From Anarhynchus alexandrinus (taxonomy: Eukaryota; Chordata; Aves; Charadriiformes; Charadriidae): 64,000 nucleotides of DNA. The notes below the pieces were generated by a model that did no database searches, was not told where the DNA came from, and saw only the letters and a program-made list of their open reading frames with translations. Of the stretch, positions 22,906-36,018 are shown one piece after another. Location: the NCBI GenBank assembly GCA_008711295.1, contig VUYV01000003.1, positions 6,417,765-6,481,764 of the forward strand, read 5' to 3'. A program made the position numbers and the translations under genes. Numbering within the stretch: the first letter of the stretch is position 1; every line of letters starts with the position of its first letter.

Positions 22906-25309
22906 GGCATAAAGAAGTGCATAAATTCAATACTATAGTTGCAAATAACAGAACAAGCCTAAGCATATCAGGCACTGATATTAATGTTGCCTTGGAACCC
23001 ACTTCTGCTTTTGAGCATGCAGAAAAGTCCTTCAGTCTTAAAAGCCGTGGCACATGGCTGACAGATTGTCACGGCTAAAGAGATATTCCCCTCCTGCAGG
23101 GCTCGGTCCACAGGCATTCTTACACTATCCCTTTGGCTGAGCAACAACACTGACCAAAACCCTCTAAACCTAAGTATCCAACTCACTACTACTGCTCTCC
23201 TACTTTCTTGCCCAACCTCCATTTCTTTTCTGCAGAGTTGAACAGATTTAATGGGAAGGAACTAGCAGAGTCTTATTTCTTCCTTTATAATGGCTTATAT
23301 TCTGGAAATTAGAGTACTCCTCTGAGAGCAGGAAGAAGTGCATCCGTAGTCGATCCAGCAGCATCCCTGATCCCCAGTCTTCCACAGGTCTCCTGTCCAA
23401 CTGACCATTAGGTGGATTTATTAGCATGTGCTGTGTTTATCTCTTCTTTCAGGATTTCTTTCCTCAACATTGTATTTTGGCTAACCCTAAACTGCTCTCC
23501 TCTTACTAGGTGCAGTCTAAAATGATCAGCCAGCTATGCAACGTGCAACTCTTCCCAACTATCTGACAGTGAAAGTGGGTGCATTTGGTCTCCATTCTTT
23601 GTGCCTGGCTAATGCACCCAAGTAGGTAATGTCATTTTCAGTGAACCCTAATCTAAGTTCTTGTTTTTAAACCTGTTTGAGCCTTGCTTCTCTTTTTCCA
23701 AATCTGAGGTAGTAAGACAGCATGAATTTGTGATGATGCATATATTTAAGAGTTTTCAGTATTCAAACTTCATGAGACTGGGTACAGAGGACAATATAGC
23801 CTGGGATGAGCAGAAAAAATGAGCAGGTTAGTTATTCTTTTACCTCAAGTCATAGTCATAGTTGAGGTGTCAAAGTGACCAATTGTTTTGCTAGGATGAA
23901 GGATCATTTTTTTAGATCTAATATTCAGTATTTTTCACAAAATAGGAATAAAAAGTCTTAACAAGGAAATCTCTAATTAAAATATATATACAGAAAAAAA
24001 AAATGACTGAAGATTGCATTTACTGTTCATAGTTCCAGCTTCTTAAGACAAGCAAAAAAGATTTATTTTGGATACGTGGAGCTTCTTAAAAGCAGCAAAT
24101 AATTATTATAAAAGTAAGAAAAACATAGACTCATTACTTCAAATATTGAATAATTATTGCTCACCATCTGAATTAGGACAATTTATTAATTTGTCTCTTT
24201 TTATAATGAGAATAAGCCTTTTAAGATTTTTCTGCTTTATTCTAGACTTAATTGTACCCATTAATAGAAGGTTACAGGGAGATTTAGTTAAAAGTAGTCC
24301 AAGTAAAACCATATTGATACTTGTGTTTAACCTGCATTGAACTATCTACTTGCTTGCTGCACAAATTATCTCCTCTTTTTTGGTTTCTTTTTGCATTTTG
24401 GCTTATGTTTTGAAAGTCCCATATAACTCAGTGAATCATTTTCCCTTTCCTTATCATTGTTACATTGAAATAATTTATAGACTGCAGTCATGAATCCTTG
24501 AGTCTTGTCATTTCATGCCTGCACTGTGAAAATTTAACTTCCTTCAGTCATTTCTAGAACCCTTGATTCATTTTTGTAGAGTGTTATTCTTATTAATTCA
24601 GTTTTTATATTTCCTAACTAAATGTACCATATGACTGTCTATTTGGTAGTATTTATCTGATTGTAAATGACAAAAATTCATGTTCTTCCACAAATCTATT
24701 GTTTGGTTTGTCCATCCCTAACTTAAAGGTTTAAATACCAAAGCATATAGTACATTTCTGAACCACTACTTTCAAAAAAGCAGGTACAGGTGCTTGACAA
24801 ATGATAAAACATGGAGTAGCATTTCCTGATTACAGTTGTTCTCCACAATATCCCATTACTACCACTGTGTAGTGTAAAGGATTTTTCTGACATGTCATTG
24901 TCAACACTATAAAAAACGAAATTGCACAACCAGTTTTCTGTGATACAACTGTGTGCTATGTCTGTCTAAGGCAAGAATGAGTTTTCTGCACCAGGATAGT
25001 TTATTAGCAGAGACTAGTACAACAGAGCAATTCAGTGCACAGTCTATCACTCCTGTAAAACCAAAATTGTATCAGGGAACAGGAAGAGTATCTGTGGAGT
25101 TGCCTTAAATAAAATGCTTTGTTTTATTCCGGTTTGGTGTCTTATAATTAAATGCTTTGCTAACTTTTAAAAGCATATGTACCTTTTTCATTTTTTGATA
25201 CCTGAACACAAAATATGCCCTAATTGCAGAAAAAAACAAGTTAGGAATTATGACCTTAGTAGGCTGGAAGAAGGGCATTGTTGGGGAAGATGTATGACTA
25301 AAAGAAGTT

Positions 25310-25402
25310 TTCTAAAAAAAAAAAAAGAAAAGAAGCGGCAAGAGGGAATTGAAAGAGAAAGAGAGAAAGTAAAGAAAGATCAAGAAAAGAGAAAGAAAAG
25401 GA
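25310..25402 (+). repeat. purine-rich low-complexity tract
   Basis: Over 90 bases composed almost entirely of A and G on the plus strand (GAAAGAGAAAGAGAG-type). The Lys/Glu-rich reading frame across it is a compositional artefact. Confidence 0.8.
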
Positions 25403-28359
25403 AATTATATGTTATGTTTAGAATAAAAGCTACCTCATGGATGCATAGGCTGGGACTCTGTGCCTGTGTACAGCACCTCCTGCGATACCATTCATGACCC
25501 GCCCGTGGTGGACTTGTGTGCAGGGGTTCCAGCTGGCCACGCTGCAGGTGGCTGCCTGGCACCCTGTGCCAAACACATCAGCAGTCACTGGGCTCTCCTG
25601 AGAAGAATCACTAGAGTCACACCTAAGAGAAAATGGTTCAATATAGAGGTGAAGGATAGTTAGTAAAACTGGAGAACTCAAACTCTAAAAGCAGAACTGT
25701 GGTACCAGCATAAAATTTAGCACCACTTCCATTTGTTTACTTAGTTAATTCACTTACTGACATGTTTGGGCTGGTTCAGTTTACCTGGGAATGATTTACA
25801 GCACAACTATTCAACCTCCAAGAGCCTATAATACCAAGTAGATAGTTCATCCCCCAAGTAAGGTACCACCAGCCTCCTCTTCAACCCCTTGAGAAGGCTT
25901 GCAGGAGACTTCTGTCATATTGCCAGGGCAGGCTCTGCCCTGGACTGTCTTGTACTCACTGACCAATATTTTAATAAATTATGCATTACAGTAGAGAGGG
26001 ATTTCCCATTTTGCACTATATTGCCACAGTTATGATCAAAGAAATATTCTGGGTTCAAATCCTTACTGGGTTTGCTGGTGCATTGCTTTCCCTTGACTTG
26101 GGACCCGAGGCCAGCATAAGGAGACAGAGCAGATCTCATTATTTTCTGACCTTTCAGGGAAGAGGGACATAATGAGATTTTTGCCCATGGGAAGACTGAA
26201 TGTATTTTTCTATCTGTCAATTTTCTCCCTGGTTAATTCTGGCTATGTGGAGTCATTGATATTTGGGGTATTTTGTTTTCCCTTATATTTTTTTTTCCTG
26301 TAGTTGTGAAAATCAAACAAAGCAATGGGTGGGTGTTATTTCCTTCTGCATGTAAATAAAAAAAAAAAATCAATTCATGGTGCTACTCACTGCATCCTTT
26401 TAATAATAAGCACCATCCAATGCTTTATTTGATTCAAGGGGTGTTACATATTGGTAACAGCTATGTAAAGTAATTGTTCTTAGACAGTCACTTCACAAAA
26501 CAGATTTTTCTCATAGTCTAAAAACAACTGTACCACCATTTAAAAAGTATTTGTCCAATTTATTATGTTGAATTTTAACCTCTGATGACATCCAATATTA
26601 ATCTTACATTTTTTAATGAAAATATATTTAGTTTTAAAATTTTAAAAGAGCAGAAACATGCATAATTAAGGTGTATGTGAGAGTTTCTTACTCTTGTTCA
26701 GTATGTATGAGACTTAATTCCAAATCAGCCAAACATAGTCTATTACTGAACAAAATGTGGCTTGTGGTAAAACAACTTGTAAGATCCTTGCCTGAAATAA
26801 AGGGTTAGAAAAGGAGCTTCTTGGCTGATACTAATCCTAAATATTAAATGTTTTCTTAGTTTAGTGTAGAATTTTTGACTACCATAAATTTGAAATACAA
26901 GAAATATGAATTGAAATCATGAGGACTATTTCTAAACTAAGAACTAAGTTTAATAAAAATGCATGATTCATCTTTATATTTGCTTATTTAATATTTAAGC
27001 CTAAAATAGGACACTACAGTCACATTTTTGTGGTTTTGTTTAAAACTGGGAGAATTAGAAGTATACTTTACTAAAAAAAAACCAACAAAACCAAAAGAAA
27101 ACAGAAAAAAAATCCAAATAAAGTAAAAGTCATATGTAATCACTGCACTTTAACAACTGGAGCTTGAAACCCCCATAACTAAGTTATCATTTATCTTGCT
27201 ATGTAATTACAATAGGGGACATCTCTCTATGGAATCCTTAGTGCTGTAGGTTTTATTCTACAGGTATTTGTCTTCTGTTCTGCAAAATATCTCTCTTTTT
27301 TTTTTTTTTTATTATCGTCTCCATCTAATTGCTGTAAGACTAATGCTGTTCCAATACCGGGGATATTTTATACCATCATGATGGATCCTGAAGTAAAGGC
27401 ATTCTTTGAAACTAATGCATTAGAGCACAGATGTGCAAAAAGACAGTATACATAAAAAAGGATCCGATCCAACATTTGTAGAACTGTGTCCTAGTTCTGA
27501 CAGTGTTGGTTTGTAATGGGTTAAGACTGTGATACAAACACAAGGCAAGTACAAAGCGATACTTCCCCCAGTGCATACACAGAAGTTCTGGTATTGCTCT
27601 ATATTAGCACTTACTATGAATAAGCTTACATACTTTTTGTGGTTATTCATAGCAGTGCATTCAATCAGTGCATAAGAATGGGCAGGAAGATGTTTGATGA
27701 TGTTTGCCTACATCTATACTTTTGTGAGGATTATAGTAATTTGCATATTCATGTGTAATTAATCTTTATTTATTGATATCTTTCCCCATGGACCATGTCT
27801 ACGAACTGCTGTCATTAACCAGTTGTCCTACTGTTGAAAGCATTGCCAAGCTGAGTGCTTTTTCTGAAACATAATCTGTGCTCTTCATTAATGTCATCCG
27901 GTTTTGCACAGATGTGTATAATGATGTGTTTTTACTTACAACACATCTGGCGTTTCGCTGGAGGTGCATCTGTTCTTCATATTTTCCCCTAGGTCACGTT
28001 TTGCGTTTTGGTTTGCAGCTGACCAGATTTTATACCTCAGTATTTTCTACATTTTTAGGTTGCCTACTTCATACATTGCTTCCTTAAAAATGCAGATACT
28101 AGCTTGGCTTATGCTAGTTATGTATTCTTTTAATGCTCAGTGTCCAGATTTATTAGCATTCGTGGACTTTTGATGAACGGATCTTAAATAATACTTTGAA
28201 TTATTTCGTCCATGAAAGTAATCCAAGGGCTTTAACCATCATCCTAGTCCAATTCTGGACTGTATGCCAAAGTCTGCAGGACCAAGAGATAAGTATTCTA
28301 AACTTATAGCTGGAGAATGATTTTGGTTCTGTGTCCTGTGTCCTAAGGGGCTTTGACAT

Positions 28360-28862
28360 TGCACTGAGTTTGGCTGGGGTGGAGTTAATTTTCTTCATAG
28401 CAACCCATATGGTTCTGTGTTTTAGATTTGTGACCAACACAGGGTTTTGGCTACTGCTGAGCAGTGCTGGCACAGCATCAAGACCTTCTCTGTTTGCCAC
28501 TCTGCCCCACTAGCGAGTAGGCTGAGGGCGGGCAAAAGGTTGGGAGGGGACACAGCCAAGACAGCTGACCTGATTGACCAAATTGATATTCCATACACCA
28601 GGCTCAGCAATAAAGCTGGGGGAAAGTTTTTCCAAAGCAGACATTGCTGGGAGACTGGCTGGGCATCACTTTCTGGTGGTGAGTAGTTGCTTTGGCGTCA
28701 CTTGTTTGGCTTTTTCTTTTCTTTTCTTTTTTTTTTCTCTTCAATTACCAATCTTTTTTTATCATGACCCATGAGATTTCTCACTTTTGCCCTTTTGATT
28801 CTCTCTTCCACACCACTGAGGGAGAGTGTGAGTGAGCTCCCTACGGGGGTTAACCTATGACC
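28360..28862 (+). mobile_element. LTR, second copy of the 973-1562 family
   Basis: The block begins TGCACTGAGTTTGGCTGGGG and ends near 'gggggttaacctatga'. It shares ordered segments with 973-1562: 'tggagttaattttcttcatag', 'ttctgtgtttt..atttgtgacca', 'tgctgagcagtgct..cacag', 'gagtaggctg', 'gttgggaggggaca', 'gacagctgacc', 'attgatattccat', 'gctcagcaataaagctg' and a T-rich 3' third. It lacks a clean terminal CA and a perfect duplication, although GACAT (28355-28359) and GACCT (28859-28863) may be an eroded one. No internal retroviral sequence adjoins it. Confidence 0.75.
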
Positions 28863-29177
28863 TGTGAGGAAGTCCATGACCATCTGCATTTTTCCAGTAT
28901 GTTTTTCAACTCTTTGATCTCTTTTCAAGGACCTTGTTGAAAGTAAGAGAGACATCAGACTTCTATTCTTTAAATGCTTAAAACTTTAACACCAATAAAA
29001 TACTGTCTAGAAAAGCACTGACTGCAGAGACATCTTTATATGTCACATATTTTTGTCCATCACACCTGTGAAAGCAATTAAGCAAACTTTTCGTGAAGGC
29101 TAAACCCTTGGTCCTAGCTCTTCCGTGATCTGTACTTTATCTGATATCTTTCTTGGATATAATGTCTGTATGTTTAC
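28863..29177. other. intergenic spacer between LTR and CR1
   Basis: No gene or repeat recognised in these roughly 310 bases. Confidence 0.5.
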
Positions 29178-29540
29178 AGGTCTTTTCTCCCTGGAGAATA
29201 GAAGGCTTGGGGAGACCTCATCACAGTATTCCAGTACTTAAAAAGTGACTACAAAAAGGCTGGAGGCTCTGTCTTCGCAAGGAGACATATAGAGAAAACA
29301 AGGGGAAAAGGGTACAAGTTGCACCAGGAGTTTTATCTCGACATAAGAATTTATTTTTTTTTATGTTAAGAACAATCATTCACTGGAACAATCTGCCCGG
29401 GGGTGTGGTAGAGTCCCCATCACTGGAAGTTTTCAAGATGCGATTGGTCAGGGTGCTAGATAATCTCATCTAGGCTCACTTTCCCACGAAATGTTGGACC
29501 AGATGATCTTTTGAGGTCCTGGGCTGTTCTACGATTCTAA
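29178..29540 (+). pseudogene. CR1 LINE, short 5'-truncated 3' end
   Basis: The copy starts at a '[11 protein letters not shown]'-like position of ORF2 and keeps the 'ENKGKGYKLHQEFYLDI' and 'NHSLEQSARGCGRVPITGSFQD'-type regions in broken frames. It ends with 'tggaccagatgatcttttgaggtcctgggctgttctacgattcta'. A T-rich run (29350-29361) interrupts the coding remnant. The tail has only one or two octamers. Confidence 0.85.
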
Positions 29541-32500
29541 ATATGTTCTCCAGGTGAAACATTCATTCTGTGATGCAGAAACAAGACACTAAACTTGCAG
29601 TTCATTTTTCAACTATTTAGATCTAATAAACCCAGAAATTTTTCATATATTGAAAATATTGTTTGAGGATAAGATCATAATTAATTAAACAGGCAATGTT
29701 TCATAACGGCTTTTCTGAATTACTCTTCTGAGTAGTTATGTCCTTAAATTCATTTCATTGTCAAGCAGAGGCGTGTTCTTTTTTCTCTTGTTGGGTGAAA
29801 TTCTGCCAGGTACTGAGTTTCCTTAGATGGTGTGTAGAATTGTCAGTTCTTATAAAGGAAGTTTAGGGTGCTCTTCATTTCACAGGATTAGACATTATCT
29901 GAATTAGCAGTATTAGTTGTCACTCTCTGTCTTTCCTCAAAATACTTATTTTCTTTTATGGAATCAGATTAAGGCATAGCAGTCAATTGCACAAGCCATA
30001 CAAACTGAAAATTATATTCAGTAGCAGAGTTAAAGATTTACAAGGGCATTGTTTTTTCTTACAACTACCATGGGTCAGCATTTCACAATAACTGCATAAT
30101 AAAATTTTACCTGGCAAACCTTAGCTTGATTTTTTTTTTTACCAGTACAAGTTTATGATGAATATAAATAATTTTGAAGTTATTCATAGAAAAATTCTCA
30201 GTTGCTGTGTAACAGACATTTTCTTAATCTCAGCTCATTTAGACTGCTCAGAGTTGACATAGAAATTTAACTGATCTTATAGAAGTTTAGTACTTTGGAG
30301 ATAGCACACAATAGTACTTTTCTGTGCCAGGTATATACAAATAATATGTTGCTCCATTATTTTTGGGAAAATATGTTTTTTCTGAATAACAAGCAGAACT
30401 GGATAAAACAGGATTTGTTGTAGCTATGCTAAAACTCCCTTTACTGGAAACACTTGAATTTTAATAAAACTGAAAGAAGCAAGTTGCTATTCCATGAATA
30501 ACATATTTTGTAACTTAATGATATTTGATCTTAAGCATTCAGGGACTTTGTGGCCCAAAATCTGCAAACTTCTACTCATGTAAATCTTGTTTTTAAAATA
30601 AAAAACACACTAAAACAAAACAGGAATAATATATTCATGCATTTGATGGCCAGGCATGTGTTTGCCTGCATTTTTATAGCAAGGCTCTGAACGGTACCAA
30701 TACAATTGATTCTTAAATACATATTAGCTCTATTTTTATGGTAAAAATCTGGAGGATAGAGGAGATATTAGGTTGCCGTTATGTAAATAACAGGTTTCTG
30801 TGAAAAGTGTTATGGGGTGTCAGGATTGCTATGAAAGTGTTTTATATAAACATACAAGGCTGAGCCTTTCAGCATGATTTCAGCGTTGTATCTGTTTCTG
30901 TAGCTGTCTTTTTCACTGAGTGTTAATGACAGGAAATAACACAGTGAAATTTACATTCTGTGCCTAACGTTACCTTTTTTGAACCCTCTACTGCAATAAG
31001 AATATGTAACATGTGCCAATTATTTTGCTTTTCTCTTTATGAATCAAATGCAAGGGAGTGGGTTCAACCTACGTAGAAGGTCTTTACCTTCTAAGGTTCT
31101 GTGTACCCTTGCCATAATTCAGCAAAGAACTTTTTTAGCACTGGAACTTCTCCATTGTGTTAAAAGCTGGGGAGAAACATATGTCCTCCGTTGGTGAAGC
31201 TCAGGATGCATCTAGGACTTCAGAAGGGTGTGCCACAGAGACCAAGTCATTTGACATTCAAAAAGCTCCTCTTCTTAAGAGGATAACCCAAAGATCAGCA
31301 CCCCCACCCACCACCCTGACCTTGTGAATGCAGCAGGGCTGGAGGAGTGCACTCTTCTGGGGCTGAGGGACTCTCCCAAGATGTTATAAAGAAGCATGCA
31401 CTTTGAAGCCACGAGAAAGTGAAAAATGGTAGGAATTTCTTTGTCTCCTCCCTAAGAAGCCTTCCTGTTGAAAATCTGCCCCTCAAAATCTGGGCTGAAG
31501 TGACAGGAATTTAAGAACTATTGAAGACAACTGCTAAGCTCCTTTATGTATGTAGCTTTCAGAGGAGGAAGAGTCTGATTGAGGGGACTGAAGGAGAGAG
31601 AAGGAAAAACTGAGGAGAGTTTTGGCATACTGGAGATTGCTTCTGGGTTAGCTGCTGCTATGAATCAATTCTTCCCCTCCATTGAAACTATTTTCCTCTT
31701 TTCAGAGAACAAGTCATAAGAAAAATCGGCTAGCATAAACAAGAAGTTTGCTTGTTTAGAGACCAAAATTAACATATCTTTAATGTGAGGGGACTGTGAA
31801 GTCTTTGTGACCAATGTAACTCTTAAAGTTGTCTGGTCTAAGATCAAGTTTGGTGGAAAGGATTACCCTGCAAGGAGATAGTTGTCAATAACAAGATTTG
31901 TTTTAACCTGTTTTATTCAATGTTGCTCACACAGCTTATCTGAGGTTTCCTTACATAAAGAGTTTCTCTGCGCTAATGCATTATGTTGTGTTCCAGTAAA
32001 ACCTAGCCTTAGAGATTAGACACTTTTGACTTAGTATACTCCCTTGAAAAAAGAGATGGAGCAGTTTCAAAACTCTAGCTATCACAGATACACAATGAGG
32101 TAAAGCTTGAGCTACTGTAATCAAATTGTACTGACTGGAGAGAAGAAACAAAAAACAGCCTTTATTAATTTATACCAATGAAAAGCCCATATAATCATTC
32201 GTTAATATGCACACATTTAGAATGTGAAACAAGCTTCCTAGTAAAAATGTGTTTTCATGATCATAATGCTTGCATTCCACCAAATGTCCTTGGAACCTGT
32301 GTATACTGTCAACAGCATGTGTCAGACTTTTTTTCTTTGGTGTCTCTGAGGATTTGAAAGTGGAAATAAATTAAAGCTTACACAAAACATTTTCCCCTTG
32401 AGCTACTCAATATGCTTAAGTGGCATGATGGGGTACCATCCATTTTTCTAAAGCTGTTCATTAAATAACTCAATTTGGCTTAAACACACATCATATTTTT

Positions 32501-34487
32501 TTCATAACTAGCTATAATTTCTCTCCTTGACTATGTAACCTTGCCCCATTAAGAGACTCTAGCTTGTATAATTAAATTATCTCTCTGCCTCCAGTAAGAA
32601 GACAACATGAAAACATCAATGTATGCTGATGTCAGGGTCCATGAACATAGAAAGTTACACTGTTTAGAGATTTATCTGTGGGAAAACTGCCAACTTTAAA
32701 TATCCCAGGAATTTCAATACTATTATTACCTGAAGGAAAATGAGCAGTTATTTAGAAAGTTAAAATTTCCTGAGTTATTCATTTTGAAATTCAATTAACT
32801 TAAAGAAGAAATAGTGTCATAAAAAACTGCAGATTAATCAATGGTTAAAATGTTATACATTTTAAAAACTGAAGCCTTGATTAGGCATTTTTATGCCTAT
32901 TATCATGAATAGGCCACTTTTCATTAGGCCTTTGTATAGTATTTCATTTGATTCATGGCATTATACAAAACATGTTAATGTCATAATATATGCTGGGTTA
33001 AGACTGTGTGTGTTTATTTGAATATACTCATCAGCATACTTACTAACATCAGGTCTTGCAGGTCTGGTATTTCCCCCATTTTTGCAAATATGCAGGACTG
33101 GCTTTCCATTCTCAGGAATAAGCTGAACAGTCTGTCCTGTTAGCTGTTTTTCTTCAACAGAATGGTCAGTTCTGGACACTTATGGCAGAAGTATCTGTCT
33201 GTCATTTTCTAGAGAGATGTCCTTGAATATGAGGTTTAATAATACTATAAGTGGTAGCTAGAAAGAAGGAGAGTGCAAAAGGTTAGTCATACAAACACAA
33301 TGAGAGTCTTCCATCTGGAAATATTTATGCCAGCTTTTCAATAATAACAGTTAGGAGTTGTCTGCAGACTGGCTTCTGAAAATAACTATGTGATTTTGTT
33401 CATTTTAATGGGACTATTGAAATCAGGTACGTCTCATAGTGAATAAGGACATCGTCTGGGCCCCAGCAGAGTGATATGCATATAAAGGTTGTAGAAAATA
33501 CCATTTCTCATGTAAGACTCCATCACATCACGCAAAAAAAAGCTGACATGGGGCAGATACCACGGGGCAGATTCTAACCATCTCAAGGATTCATATGGAA
33601 ACCACACAACACCTGAAAGGTAGGTACTTAATTTCAACACAGTGACTCAGAACATAAGAGAGACCCATGGGCTTCCTAGGCTTGGTCAACAGAGAGGGAA
33701 GCACCTCTGAGGAGCAATTCAGAGGTCCTAATTGAAGCACCTATCTCTTATTGACTGTATGCCTCCATAGGACTACTCATTATAGATTATTAGGACATGT
33801 GTGCACTGATTGGGAAGCCAATTGATGAGACACCCTTGGCTTCATGCTGTCCTTTTCCCTCTCATCCAGCTGGGATTCAGGGCTCCTGAATCTCTTCTGA
33901 AGTGCCACCTCTGCTAGCTCATGAGATACAGTGGGTCACCATCGGATATGGTTGCACAATAATTAGTGCATTTACTTGAGAAATAGAAACTCTGGAACTT
34001 CAGGTCAAGAAACTTTAGAACTTCAGAAGCTTTAGATTTTAATGAGGGGGAGGTGCAATGGGTGAGGTGGTGGGGATGTAGAGAAATGGTTGTATCCAGA
34101 CTTCAGTTTTCCAGTACACCACTCTCTACACTTTACTAGATTAGTCAGGGAAAGGACCATTCTCCTGTTGAGTTTTGCTGTTGTGCACATAAACATGCAC
34201 AGTTTATGTAGCTCAGGAGAGCAAGAAAGAAAAGAAGTGATTCTGTAAGCTACTGAATAGGAGGATCCCAGGTTCTTTAATTCAGTCACATTTTATTCAT
34301 TTAAACAGAATATGTTTAATCGATTCCCAGACTCCAGTATAAGCCCTCACAGGGGAGTTCCTTCCCTCAGATATAAAGAATCAGGCCTTCTCTTACATTT
34401 TACCTCTTTCCCCCTCTCTCTTTGGCCTAATAATTCTTGTGTGGTTTGATTTTTGTCATCCTTTTGGATGACATCCTTTTTGGATGG
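29541..34487. other. intergenic, no gene seen
   Basis: Nearly 5 kb of mostly A+T-rich DNA. A GC-richer patch at 31190-31490 and a patch at 33690-33920 (containing 'cctaattgaagcacctatctcttattgac') look like eroded old repeats, but I cannot assign a family. Confidence 0.5.
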
Positions 34488-35219
34488 TGTCATGCTTTAG
34501 GCCAAATTGGCTACTGGGGACCTGGGGGACCCCAGATGGGACAGACAGATACTCCCTTCTACCCCTCTCAAAGAGAGAAGCAGAGGAGGGAAAAAGAGGC
34601 TTATGAGTTTAGAAGGAACTAAACTACTTTAATGAAATATTAATAATAAAATAAAAAGAAATAATGAAATATATACAAAACCATATCAAGCTCCCAGGAT
34701 GACAGTCACAACACCAGCTGGCACTGGGGCAGTCCCAGATTGGACTCAGTGATGGATGGGAACTGGATTCCAGATCTGGATTCAAGATCGGGATCACAGG
34801 CAGAGGAACAGAGTCCTCCTCAGACGCCGGCCATCGAAGAAAGAGGGCTGACCCTTTGATCCCTCAGCTTTTATACTGAGCATGAGGCAGATGGGATGGA
34901 ATACCCTGTTGGTCAGTTTTGGGTCACCTTTCCTGTCTGCTCCTCCCCACAGGTGGGACCCCACTGCGCTTTTCTGCTTCCGACCCTCCAATGGGACAAG
35001 TAACAAAGTTATCTGGCCTTGGGTGTTATAGCAGTAAGTATAAGCAAGAGCTTCTCTGCATACCTTTCCTTGGCATCAGCTATAAACAATTGGTCTTATC
35101 ACTCTGAGAAAGTGAACATTGTCTGCACAATATGCTCTTATTTTCAGTAATTAGAAGAGGCCTAGCTAAGAGGCAAAGTTACTGAACAAAATTGTCCTGG
35201 TTTACTTTAATCCAGGACA
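34488..35219 (-). mobile_element. solo LTR, ERVL-like, with perfect target-site duplication (732 bp)
   Basis: Read on the minus strand, the element begins TGTCCTGG at 35219 and ends ...GCATGACA at 34488. Exact 5-bp direct repeats GATGG flank it at 34483-34487 and 35220-35224. On the minus strand it carries a TATAAAAG promoter box (34868-34875) and an ATTAAA poly(A) signal (34628-34633), about 240 bp apart, the normal U3-R-U5 order. The same LTR recurs at 53080-53796 in the opposite orientation. The 5-bp duplication supports class III (ERVL-like) integration. No internal viral region is present, so it is a recombined solo LTR. Its open frames are not genes. Confidence 0.93.
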
Positions 35220-35224
35220 GATGG

Positions 35225-35984
35225 TTTTGCGGTGTTTTTGGTTTAGGATTTTTTTGTCTTCTTTTGTTTGATTTTTTTTTTCCTTTTCCCCTGAATTTTG
35301 GGGAAAAAAATCTATCTTTGTGACATCTTTAAGGAGAAATGGTTTCCTTTTAGATTTGCCAATCAAATTTTAGTTAAAATGAGGTAATGTTGAGATCTAT
35401 CTGAGGAGAAAACAACAACAAACAGTGATATTTTCTGCTATGTTCTGTCTTCAAGAGGACTTGAATCTGTAACAGCTTTAGAATATATAAATGATCTATA
35501 AAAGCTTTAGAATACATAAATCAAATAAGGCATCTGGTGACTAGTTCACTGGAACAGGTATTTTTTCCTTTCTTTAGTTGTGTGGAATTTTTCTGACAAT
35601 AAAGTCTTAACCACTCTGGAAAGAATGCTTAATACATAGAATTGTGAAATGCAAATTCTATGCAGCTATCTCAGAGAAAGGCATGTCATTTCATAAATAT
35701 TAAAAACTAAATGGCAGTACCCAATTAAAACTAAACTGAACATACATACACATAGGCATATCCTTGAAAGTTAAGTAAAAATGCAGTATTGCAAGGAAAA
35801 TATGCTGTATTAATACATCTTCTCTTGTAATCTTGACTTTACTGCAATGTACAGTTTGCCTGAAAATCAATCTGTTTGGCATTTTTATTACCATTGTGCA
35901 AATGGAAAGAGAGTAAATGAACCATTTTTTGCCTTTACTTTCTGTGTAGAGTAATGCTTCAGTTTTCCATTTGGCTGTAGTCTA

Positions 35985-36018
<34 letters not shown>

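Larger units (their letters stand above)
21251..28359. other. intergenic, no gene seen
   Basis: About 7 kb without a supported gene. Points of note are a MIR-like SINE core at about 22835-22905, a purine-rich tract at 25310-25402, a GC-richer patch at 25440-25640 and A-rich low complexity at 27075-27122. Open frames are short and lack motifs. Confidence 0.55.

Noticed and set aside
22968..23222. 84-codon minus-strand frame in a GC-richer patch
   Set aside because: No recognisable domain, no splice-site pair and no start context; not distinguishable from chance.
25177..25497. Frame with C-P-N-C and a Lys/Glu-rich region, considered as a zinc-ribbon protein
   Set aside because: A single C..C pair without partners, followed by translation of a purine tract; no supporting motif.
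26045..26065. 'gggttcaaatcc' resembling a tRNA B box
   Set aside because: No A box or cloverleaf can be formed with the upstream sequence; an isolated match is expected by chance.
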